From NCBI GenBank assembly GCA_913062555.1, contig CAJXVU010000005.1:1-64000 (forward strand): a DNA stretch of 64,000 nt, written 5' to 3'. The notes beneath the pieces were generated by a model. The model was not told the DNA's origin and did not search any database. It saw nothing but the letters and a program-made list of their open reading frames with translations. Made by a program: the position numbers and the translations under genes. Position 1 is the first letter of the stretch. The number at the start of each line of letters is the position of its first letter. Positions 54,086 to 62,148 of this stretch are shown here, piece after piece. The stretch comes from an uncultured Bacteroidota bacterium (GTDB taxonomy: Bacteria > Bacteroidota > Bacteroidia > Flavobacteriales > Flavobacteriaceae).

Positions 54086-56842
54086 ATGGATAAGTATTCT
54101 TTTTTAAACGCAGCACACACAGCATATTTTGCTGATTTATACGATTTATATTTAAAAAGTCCCGATGCTGTTGAACCGAGTTGGAGGGCCTTTTTTCAAG
54201 GTTACGATTTTGGTAGTGAAAGCTATGGAATGACCGGCGAAATAGCTGAAGGGGTTACAACTCAAATTCCTGAGAATGTTCAAAAGGAATTTCAAGTTGT
54301 TAAGCTTATCGATGGCTATCGGAGTAGAGGTCATTTGTTTACAAAAACAAACCCGGTTAGAGAGCGTAGACAATATGCGCCAACATTAGAAATTGAAAAT
54401 TTCGGATTGACTCAACAAGATTTAGACACGGTATTCAATGCTGGGGACATTCTTGGTATTGGGCCGCAAACACTTCGTGAGATTAGAAAAAATCTTGAGA
54501 CTATTTATTGTGAGGCTATTGGTGTGGAGTACATGTATATTCGTGAGCCTAATGAAATTCAGTGGATTCAAGATAAATTAAATAGTGACGACAATCATAC
54601 CAAGTTTTCTGTAGATCAAAAGAAACATATTTTAAATAAGCTGAATGATGCAGTCTCATTCGAGAATTTTTTGCACACTAAATATGTCGGCCAAAAACGA
54701 TTTTCACTAGAAGGAGGTGAATCTTTAATTCCTGCACTTGATGCACTTATTGAAAAAGCGGCTGAAAAAGGGGTTAAGGAGTTTGTAATGGGAATGGCAC
54801 ATCGAGGTCGACTAAGTACGCTTACCAATATTTTTGGAAAATCAGCCAAAGATATTTTCAACGAATTTGATGGTAAAGATTATGAGGAAGAAATATTTGA
54901 TGGCGATGTAAAATATCATTTGGGTCTAACAAGTAAGCGTGTTACTGATAATGGCAATAATATAAACTTAAATATTGCACCAAATCCGTCACATCTAGAA
55001 ACTGTTGGAGCAGTAGTTGAAGGTATTGCAAGAGCAAAACAAGATAAGTATTATCCTGACGATTTTAGTAAAGTATTACCAATTATAGTTCATGGTGATG
55101 CCGCGATTGCAGGACAAGGTCTAGTTTATGAATTGATTCAAATGGCAAAACTGGATGGCTATAGAACCAATGGAACTATACATGTTGTTGTTAATAATCA
55201 AATAGGATTTACTACTAATTATCTCGATGCGCGTTCAAGTACTTATTGTACTGATGTTGGTAAGGTAACTTTATCTCCAGTTCTTCATATTAATGCTGAT
55301 GATGTTGAAGCAGTAGTCCATGCGGTGTTGTTTGCATTAGATTTTAGAATGCAGTTTAAACGTGATGTGTTTATTGACCTTTTAGGTTATAGGAAGTATG
55401 GACATAATGAAGGTGACGAACCTCGATTTACCCAGCCAAAACTATATAAAACTATAGCGAAACATAAAAACCCAAGAGATATTTATGCAGCCAAGTTAAT
55501 TGCTGAAGGCATTATAGATGGGGACTATGTTAAGAAACTAGAAAACGACTATAAAGCCAACCTAGAAGAGGAATTAGTAGATTCAAGAAAACAAGATAAA
55601 ACGGTAATCACTGCTTTTATGCAAGAAGAATGGCAATCATTCAATAGAGTTGCAGAAGAAGAGATGTTAACTTCAATTGACACAACATATACTGAAAATA
55701 AATTAGCAAAAATTGCAAAAGTAATTTCAAGCTTACCTGAGGATAAAAAGTTTATACGCAAAATAGAGCGCCTTGTGAAATCAAGACAAACCATGTTTGA
55801 CGAAAACAGACTGGATTGGGCAATGGCAGAACACTTAGCTTATGGAACATTGTTGGACGAGGGGTTTCATGTTCGTATTTCAGGACAGGATGTTGAGCGT
55901 GGTACATTTTCACATCGTCATGCCGTCGTGAAAGTTGAAGATAGCGAAGAAGAGGTCATTCTCCTTAATAATGTTAGTGAGAATCAAGGCCAATTTTATA
56001 TTTATAATTCATTATTATCTGAGTATGGTGTGGTTGGATTTGATTATGGTTACGCCATGGCAAGCCCTAAAACACTGACCATATGGGAAGCTCAGTTTGG
56101 CGATTTTAGTAATGGGGCTCAAATTATGATTGACCAGTACATTTCATCTGGTGAAGATAAATGGAAAACACAAAATGGGTTGGTACTTTTATTACCACAT
56201 GGTTATGAGAACCAAGGGGCAGAGCATTCATCTGCACGTATGGAACGTTACCTTCAGCTTTGTGCAAAAGATAATATGTTTGTTGCCGATTGTACGACAC
56301 CAGCAAATATGTTTCATTTACTACGTAGACAAATGAAAGCTGGATTTAGAAAACCGCTCATTGTTTTTACACCTAAAAGTTTATTGCGCCACCCAAAAGC
56401 AGTTTCTACTGTTGATGAATTTGCAAATGGTAATTTTCAAATGTTAATTGACGATGCAAAAGCCAAAATAGACAAGGTTAAAACATTGGTATTTGTAACC
56501 GGGAAATTCTATTATGATTTATTAGAAGTAAAAGAAAAATCTGAGAGAGAAGATGTTGCTATTGTAAGAATTGAGCAATTGTTCCCTTTACCGGTAGAAG
56601 ATATTAGAAATATTTTACAAAAATACACGAATGCAAATGATGTGGTTTGGGCTCAAGAAGAACCTAGAAACATGGGGGCTTATACCCATATGTTAATGAA
56701 TTTTGATGAAACAAAAACATTCCGAGCAGCAACGCGAAGAGCCTATGGGGCACCTTCTGCAGGTAGCTCTACACGATCTAAGCGCAGGCATCAGCAGGTT
56801 ATAGATTATGTGTTTGATATTTCAAAAAACAACCAACGATAA
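54086..56842 (+). CDS. sucA: 2-oxoglutarate dehydrogenase E1 component
   Basis: Thiamine-diphosphate-dependent decarboxylase of the 2-oxoglutarate dehydrogenase complex (TCA cycle). The 918-residue protein starts with the E2-binding N-terminal motif (FLNAAHTAYFADLYDLYLKSP) and contains MAHRGRLSTLTNIFGK, PNPSHLETVGAVVEG, the ThDP motif around VHGDAAIAGQGLVYE and NNQIGFTT, and the C-terminal EEPRNMGAY. Start is supported by the conserved N-terminus. Followed by sucB after 29 bases. Confidence 0.96.
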   Translation: MDKYSFLNAAHTAYFADLYDLYLKSPDAVEPSWRAFFQGYDFGSESYGMTGEIAEGVTTQIPENVQKEFQVVKLIDGYRSRGHLFTKTNPVRERRQYAPTLEIENFGLTQQDLDTVFNAGDILGIGPQTLREIRKNLETIYCEAIGVEYMYIREPNEIQWIQDKLNSDDNHTKFSVDQKKHILNKLNDAVSFENFLHTKYVGQKRFSLEGGESLIPALDALIEKAAEKGVKEFVMGMAHRGRLSTLTNIFGKSAKDIFNEFDGKDYEEEIFDGDVKYHLGLTSKRVTDNGNNINLNIAPNPSHLETVGAVVEGIARAKQDKYYPDDFSKVLPIIVHGDAAIAGQGLVYELIQMAKLDGYRTNGTIHVVVNNQIGFTTNYLDARSSTYCTDVGKVTLSPVLHINADDVEAVVHAVLFALDFRMQFKRDVFIDLLGYRKYGHNEGDEPRFTQPKLYKTIAKHKNPRDIYAAKLIAEGIIDGDYVKKLENDYKANLEEELVDSRKQDKTVITAFMQEEWQSFNRVAEEEMLTSIDTTYTENKLAKIAKVISSLPEDKKFIRKIERLVKSRQTMFDENRLDWAMAEHLAYGTLLDEGFHVRISGQDVERGTFSHRHAVVKVEDSEEEVILLNNVSENQGQFYIYNSLLSEYGVVGFDYGYAMASPKTLTIWEAQFGDFSNGAQIMIDQYISSGEDKWKTQNGLVLLLPHGYENQGAEHSSARMERYLQLCAKDNMFVADCTTPANMFHLLRRQMKAGFRKPLIVFTPKSLLRHPKAVSTVDEFANGNFQMLIDDAKAKIDKVKTLVFVTGKFYYDLLEVKEKSEREDVAIVRIEQLFPLPVEDIRNILQKYTNANDVVWAQEEPRNMGAYTHMLMNFDETKTFRAATRRAYGAPSAGSSTRSKRRHQQVIDYVFDISKNNQR

Positions 56843-56871
56843 TAAAGAATAAAACTAAAAGATAGTATACA

Positions 56872-58083
56872 ATGATTTTAGAAATGAGAGTTCCGTCACC
56901 TGGAGAATCTATAACCGAAGTTGAAATTGCAACATGGTTAGTAGAGGATGGAGATTATGTAGAAAAAGATCAAGCTATTGCAGAGGTTGATAGTGATAAA
57001 GCTACGCTAGAGCTTCCAGCAGAAGTAAGTGGAACAATAACTTTAAAAGCCGAGGAAGGTGATGCTGTTGCTGTGGGGGCCGTGGTGTGTTTAATTGATA
57101 CAAGCGGAACTAAACCAGAAGGAGGAGCGACATCTGAAGCTGTTGCAGAGGTCCAAGAGGTTAAAGCCGAAGTAGCTAAACCAACAGTTACCGAAACAAC
57201 ATATGCTACTGGAACTGCAAGTCCAGCAGCAAAAAAGATTTTAGCAGAAAAAGGAATGACCGCCTCAAAGGTTAGTGGTACAGGAAAAGATGGACGAGTT
57301 ACTAAAGAGGATGCCGTAAAGGCAGTACCATCTATGGGTGTTGAAATCAATACCGAAGACCGGGGAACAAGTCGTTCTAAAATGTCTATGTTACGTCGTA
57401 AAGTTGCCGAACGTCTTGTTGAGGTTAAAAATACAACAGCCATGTTAACCACTTTTAATGAGGTTGATATGTCTCCTATATTTTCATTACGAAAAGAATA
57501 CAAAGAAATATTTAGAGAGAAACATGGCGTAGGCTTAGGCTTTATGAGCTTTTTTACCTTAGCCGTTGTGAGAGCATTAAAAATGTATCCAGCAGTGAAT
57601 TCAATGATTGATGGAAAAGAAATGTTGAGCTATGATTTCTGTGATATTAGTATTGCTGTTTCTGGACCAAAAGGATTAATGGTACCCGTAATTAGAAATG
57701 CAGAAAAATTGAGTTTTAGAGGTGTAGAAGCCGACGTTAAGCGATTAGCAATTCGTGCACGTGATGGACAAATTACTATCGATGAAATGGCAGGTGGAAC
57801 CTTTACGATTACAAATGGAGGCGTTTTTGGAAGTATGTTATCTACACCAATTATTAATCCTCCTCAAAGTGCTATTCTAGGGATGCATAATATTGTTGAG
57901 CGTCCAGTTGCTATTGATGGGAAAGTAGAAATACGACCTATTATGTATGTAGCATTATCATACGATCATAGAATTATTGATGGCAAAGAAAGTGTTGGTT
58001 TCCTTGTAGCTGTAAAAGAAGCTCTTGAAAATCCAATAGAACTTTTAATGAATAATGAAATAAAAAAGGCATTGGAACTATAG
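56872..58083 (+). CDS. sucB: Dihydrolipoyl succinyltransferase (E2 of 2-oxoglutarate dehydrogenase)
   Basis: A 403-residue E2: one lipoyl domain with the lipoylated K43 in [12 protein letters not shown], an Ala/Glu/Val-rich linker, a peripheral-subunit-binding domain (about 119-155, [32 protein letters not shown]) and the acyltransferase core with the catalytic His/Asp in [11 protein letters not shown]. The pairing with sucA identifies the substrate as succinyl rather than acetyl. Confidence 0.95.
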   Translation: MILEMRVPSPGESITEVEIATWLVEDGDYVEKDQAIAEVDSDKATLELPAEVSGTITLKAEEGDAVAVGAVVCLIDTSGTKPEGGATSEAVAEVQEVKAEVAKPTVTETTYATGTASPAAKKILAEKGMTASKVSGTGKDGRVTKEDAVKAVPSMGVEINTEDRGTSRSKMSMLRRKVAERLVEVKNTTAMLTTFNEVDMSPIFSLRKEYKEIFREKHGVGLGFMSFFTLAVVRALKMYPAVNSMIDGKEMLSYDFCDISIAVSGPKGLMVPVIRNAEKLSFRGVEADVKRLAIRARDGQITIDEMAGGTFTITNGGVFGSMLSTPIINPPQSAILGMHNIVERPVAIDGKVEIRPIMYVALSYDHRIIDGKESVGFLVAVKEALENPIELLMNNEIKKALEL

Positions 58084-58100
58084 TTGAAATAGTAGATATG

Positions 58101-58135
58101 AAAAAAGTGCAATCGTTTAGATTGCACTTTTTTTA
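58101..58135 (+). terminator. Intrinsic terminator after sucB
   Basis: AAAAAGTGCAATC and GATTGCACTTTTT pair around GTTTA and continue in T. It ends the sucAB transcript; the A-run on the left would allow function in both directions. Confidence 0.88.
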
Positions 58136-58258
58136 TTTATAAAACTAACTAATAAATTAAAATGCACTTTTGTAAAGCATTCAACAGTTTGAGAAATAGT
58201 GCTATTAGATCTGTTGACGCTGTTTTTACTTGTGCATAGTGTTAAAATTATCTCAAAA

Positions 58259-58293
58259 AAATGAAAGCTCTGAGCTATAAAACCCAGAGCCTT
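58259..58293 (-). terminator. Probable terminator of the CHAT/response-regulator cluster
   Basis: On the minus strand GGCTCTGGG...CAGAGC forms a 6-bp stem (58085-offset arms at 58085-58090 are 58285-58290 and 58267-58272) with a 12-base loop, followed by TTTCATTTTTTT. It lies about 90 bases after the response-regulator stop, and no comparable element was found between the four genes of that cluster. Confidence 0.5.
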
Positions 58294-58358
58294 CCATAAT
58301 TCTCCCTAAGAACTAATTAATAGCACTGTAAATGTCTTAAATTAATTAGTACCAAACA

Positions 58359-58376
58359 ATACGTAACGTTACGTAT
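58359..58376. repeat. Perfect 18-bp palindrome next to the response-regulator stop
   Basis: ATACGTAACGTTACGTAT is fully self-complementary, contains three ACGT cores, and begins 4 bases beyond the stop codon of the response regulator (58380). It has no T-run or loop, so it looks more like a protein-binding site than a terminator. Confidence 0.6.
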
Positions 58377-58379
58377 ATT

Positions 58380-59003
58380 TTACAAAAGCATATCTTGGTT
58401 TTCTTTAACCCAAATTAATAGGCTGTTTTGGTGCGCAGTAATGTTTAACTTCTTGATAATGTTGCTTTTATGCTTCTCTACGGTTCGGCTAGAGATGTTG
58501 ATTTGCTCTGCAATTTCCTTGGCAGTCCTATTTTGAGCAATTAATTTTAAGATTCTTTTCTCTGAAGGTGTCAATATTTCAATATTTAAACCATTTGAGT
58601 TATCATCAAAATATTTTTCTATTCCAGTACTAAAATAAGGTCTATTTTTTGTGACAGAATCTATGCACTTTTCGATTTCTGTAAGTGCAGATTCTTTTAA
58701 TAGATATCCATAAACATTTAGATCTTTTGCTTGTTTATACAAAAGGCCATTTCTCTCGAAGGTTAGAAGAATAATTTTCGTTTTAACGGTATTCTTACAA
58801 GCTCTGGCTATTTCAATTCCTGTTTTGTAAGGCATCCTGATGTCTAATATGGCAATATCTGGCTCATGTTTAACTATTAATTCATGCGCATCTTTACCAT
58901 TTAGGGCACTTCCTATAACATTATATTTTTTTTCAGTTAAAAAATCTTGTAGCCCTTTTAACAAGAGCGGGTGGTCATCAGCGATTACTATGGATGTATG
59001 CAT
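58380..59003 (-). CDS. LuxR-family response regulator (REC-HTH)
   Basis: A 207-residue NarL/FixJ-type regulator. The receiver domain has the acidic pair D9/D10, the phosphoacceptor D54 (IAILDIRMP) and K103 (YLLKES); the C-terminal LuxR helix-turn-helix reads LTPSEKRILKLIAQNRTAKEIAEQINISSRTVEKHKSNIIKKL. No histidine kinase gene adjoins it within the window. It is the last gene of a leftward group with retropepsin, CHAT and PKD genes, 67 bases after the retropepsin stop. Confidence 0.9.
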   Translation of the reverse strand: MHTSIVIADDHPLLLKGLQDFLTEKKYNVIGSALNGKDAHELIVKHEPDIAILDIRMPYKTGIEIARACKNTVKTKIILLTFERNGLLYKQAKDLNVYGYLLKESALTEIEKCIDSVTKNRPYFSTGIEKYFDDNSNGLNIEILTPSEKRILKLIAQNRTAKEIAEQINISSRTVEKHKSNIIKKLNITAHQNSLLIWVKENQDMLL

Positions 59004-59070
59004 TTTGAATGTCTTACGAGGGATTAAGACTATAAATATAGAACTATTTGCTAATTAATAATGAATTATA

Positions 59071-59514
59071 TTATAATTTTAAGTAGAGGTATTTTTTATT
59101 GTAATCTATAATGGCTTTACCTTTTTTTAACAAATCAGCACCAATAATACCATTTACAGGATTTGAATTATGGTTTGCAAGAGCTGTATTTACATGTGAT
59201 AAATTAAAAAGGATAAACACTGTCTTTTTTTGTTTCCATTTGCCAATTTTTATACTGTTTTTTTTTGATACTTGGGTATGCATATCAATAGCTCCCGCTC
59301 CAGCAGCTTTTACCTCTGAATCTTGAGCTTTTAAATTAAAAGTATCAACTGAGTCAAATCCAATACATGAGTTTGAGGCTCCAGTATCTAAAATAAAATT
59401 ACCTTTTACACCGTTAACAATGGCTTTAAGTTCAAAATGGTTGGTTTTAGTGAATTTGAGTTTTATAGCGACATAGCCTCGAGCAATTAGATTAGGTTTT
59501 AGAGATTTTTGCAT
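59071..59514 (-). CDS. Retropepsin-like aspartic protease
   Basis: A 147-residue single-domain aspartic protease. The catalytic motif is DTGA (D43-A46) in GNFILDTGASNSCIG, and the retropepsin-type C-terminal block is GIIGADLLKKGKAIIDY. At this length it would act as a homodimer, each chain giving one catalytic Asp. There is no signal peptide, so it should be cytoplasmic unless held otherwise. Its first 23 bases overlap the 3' end of the CHAT gene, a strong sign of translational coupling. Confidence 0.85.
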   Translation of the reverse strand: MQKSLKPNLIARGYVAIKLKFTKTNHFELKAIVNGVKGNFILDTGASNSCIGFDSVDTFNLKAQDSEVKAAGAGAIDMHTQVSKKNSIKIGKWKQKKTVFILFNLSHVNTALANHNSNPVNGIIGADLLKKGKAIIDYNKKYLYLKL

Positions 59515-62041
59515 TACGTTTAATTTTATAAGTCAAAAGTAATACTATCAGTGTAATTATAAGCAAGCTCAATAGAGTTAAAAAAGGGAAAGTTGAAATT
59601 GAGGGTTCTGAAAAATCACCATAATATATAAATGCACTCCAGTAATAGGGGGATTTTTTAATATTGCTAATAGCATCGTTGTTTAAATAAGCGAGTTTTG
59701 AATGTTGATTCGAGATAACCCCCGAATTGGTTTTACTATAACTTTTGTAAAAGGAATGCATTATTTGTGAGGTTGACAAATCGTTTATTCGCCATAATGA
59801 AAACAATAATCGTTTGGCTCCTGCATATTGAAACCCTCTGGCAATGCTTAAGGCGCCCTCTCCTTTTTGTAAACGCCCAACACCAGTCTCACAAGCACTT
59901 AAAACGACTAATTCATTGTTTAAATTTAAACTGTATAGTTCATTTAAAGGCATAGATTTATCATAAAATGAGACGCTTGCCGGAGTTGTAAATGTGCCAC
60001 TAGTTGCATGTGTTGACAAATGAAGTATATTGAATTTGGATACATTATTTATAACATTGGAAGCCGTAGCTTGATCTTGCATTAATAAAGTAGCATTCAT
60101 TTCTTTGTCAATACCCTCAGCTTCTTGAATGGAATAGTTTAAAGCTTGATTCGAATTTTCAAAAACAGGAAAGACCCCCAATAAAGAATTGCTTTTTTTG
60201 CTGATGAACTGTTTGAGGTAAAACTGAACGCTGGAATTATATGCCATTTGATGTGAACTCACCATAAAGGGCATTTTTGAATAATTTGTATGTGTTGTTT
60301 CGTGCGTTAATAAGGCTTCAAAAGAAATAAAATTGAGAAGGCCATCCGGGATAATAACAAGGTTTTTATGAGTACTCGTTTCGGATAAATTTAAGGTGTT
60401 ATATGCGTTAAACGCACTTGTAGTAAACCCTGTGATGTTGTTATTAATTATTGAAGCATTGTCGAATTGATGAATGAAGCTATTAATGTTTTCCAGATTG
60501 GTTTCATTTAAAGGAATTTTATTAAAAGATAACTTATTCTCGGATATTATAAATTGAAATATATTTCGGTTACCATAAAAATATTCTACCAAAACAGCGT
60601 TGTCATTGGTTAATTTTTGCTTCAATTCAGCAATTGAAAAACGATTGTCATGTGCTTTAGGGTACACCTCCAATAGTGTTTTCTTAGTTCGTTTGAGTGT
60701 GAGGTTAACATCACTTAATTCTTTGTATAATGAATTATAAATTGAATCATTTTTAGTGTGATTTATTAGGCGATTTGTAATTTGTTCTTGTTTTTGAATG
60801 AGTTGTTGTTCTTTTTGAAGCAGTGTATCATTAGGGAATTTATCAAATAATGATTTTATTAAGCGCCTATCTTTTAGAACGGATGCCTTATGTTGTTCGG
60901 CATAATGGAAAGCGTTATCAAGATACATGTTGTTTTGAGATTTAGCAAAAGCTGAAAAGCAAAGTTCTAAGCATTTTTCACTTCGCTTGCGGTTGTTGGT
61001 TAAGTTAAGCAGCTTGGTTTCTTGAGTGTGTACTTGTTCAGAGAGTAATTCTGACACATAAAAACTCAAATCGTAACATTGTAATTTTTTTTCAGGCTGG
61101 TCTTGTAATTCAGCCAATAATTCAAAAATATCAATAAATGTATTTTCTGGATATAGATTCTCTTTTTTTGGTAATCCATCCCCTTTAAAAGTCGGGAGCA
61201 GTATTTTAGTAGCTTGATGTAAGTTTTTAATGGCCTGAGATGGTTGTTCTAATAAGAAGTGTAACTGAGCTTCATATAAAAGTGATTTTGAAGTTTCTCT
61301 TAAAGATTGTTCTTTTTGAAGCTTTTCTTTTGCTTTATTAAAAAAGGAAAGTGCTTTTTTATAATTGCCTTGACTTAGTTCCCTTTCATAATTGCTGTAA
61401 TACGTATTGTAATCTGAACTGAAAGAAGCTGCGGTATTTTTGCCTAGGGCTATTAAACTCCTGGCCCTTATACTCAAAAGTTTTTGCTTTTGATCCGGAT
61501 TGAGATGAGGTGTTTTTAAGCTTAGATCTGTTATTTTGATTACAGAAGGATGGTCTCCTATAGTATGGTATAGAATGGCAAGATTTATGGATCCTGCAAT
61601 TTTGTGGCCTATAGAGTTGGACTTTTCGGCTAAATAAATGTATTGTTTAATTATACTTTCGGCATTTGAATAATCTCTGGTTTTAGTATACAAATTACCT
61701 AATGGCTTAAGACAGAATTCAATCATATCGTAATTGGATAAATTTGAAAGTTGCTGTTTAGTATATCGGTCCCAAGCAGCTTGGTAAGTCGTAATTGCTT
61801 TAGGAGGTGATTGCCCCTTTAAATAATAGGCTTTGTTGCAAAGTAAAAACACAAAAGCCAGTTGTTGCTCATTTGTTGTAAGTTGGGTTTTAAAGCGGGC
61901 TTCTTGTTTTTCTAATTCAAAAAGCGAAGTGATGTTTGGCGCTATATTAAAATTTTCAGTTGCAGAATAAATTGCTTCTTCTAAGTTTTGAGAGGAGACA
62001 AATCCGTAGCACAAAAAGAGAATGAGACACCGTAGATTCAT
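59492..62041 (-). CDS. TPR-CHAT caspase-like protease, membrane-anchored
   Basis: An 849-residue protein, started at 62041 (MNLRCLILFLCYGFVSSQ) because this gives a proper signal peptide; a longer form from 62083 adds a charged segment before it. The middle (about 40-430) is helical with TPR-like repeats; the C-terminal CHAT domain has the catalytic dyad H678 in HLSTHATSG and C717 in LSACETGVG, followed by GEGALSIARGFQYAGAKRLLFSLWRIND. A single transmembrane helix lies near residues 818-840 with a basic tail (KIKRNAKISK), so TPR and CHAT domains should face the periplasm. CHAT proteases cut specific targets in signalling or cell-death systems. Confidence 0.88.
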   Translation of the reverse strand: MNLRCLILFLCYGFVSSQNLEEAIYSATENFNIAPNITSLFELEKQEARFKTQLTTNEQQLAFVFLLCNKAYYLKGQSPPKAITTYQAAWDRYTKQQLSNLSNYDMIEFCLKPLGNLYTKTRDYSNAESIIKQYIYLAEKSNSIGHKIAGSINLAILYHTIGDHPSVIKITDLSLKTPHLNPDQKQKLLSIRARSLIALGKNTAASFSSDYNTYYSNYERELSQGNYKKALSFFNKAKEKLQKEQSLRETSKSLLYEAQLHFLLEQPSQAIKNLHQATKILLPTFKGDGLPKKENLYPENTFIDIFELLAELQDQPEKKLQCYDLSFYVSELLSEQVHTQETKLLNLTNNRKRSEKCLELCFSAFAKSQNNMYLDNAFHYAEQHKASVLKDRRLIKSLFDKFPNDTLLQKEQQLIQKQEQITNRLINHTKNDSIYNSLYKELSDVNLTLKRTKKTLLEVYPKAHDNRFSIAELKQKLTNDNAVLVEYFYGNRNIFQFIISENKLSFNKIPLNETNLENINSFIHQFDNASIINNNITGFTTSAFNAYNTLNLSETSTHKNLVIIPDGLLNFISFEALLTHETTHTNYSKMPFMVSSHQMAYNSSVQFYLKQFISKKSNSLLGVFPVFENSNQALNYSIQEAEGIDKEMNATLLMQDQATASNVINNVSKFNILHLSTHATSGTFTTPASVSFYDKSMPLNELYSLNLNNELVVLSACETGVGRLQKGEGALSIARGFQYAGAKRLLFSLWRINDLSTSQIMHSFYKSYSKTNSGVISNQHSKLAYLNNDAISNIKKSPYYWSAFIYYGDFSEPSISTFPFLTLLSLLIITLIVLLLTYKIKRNAKISKT

Positions 62042-62148
62042 GTATTTATTTTTATTGGTCACATACGACATCCATTTAATCATTTTTTGGGTATCAAGAT
62101 TTAGTTATGAATGTTTCATAGTTGAAAAACGCAAAACAGTTGTAAGCT

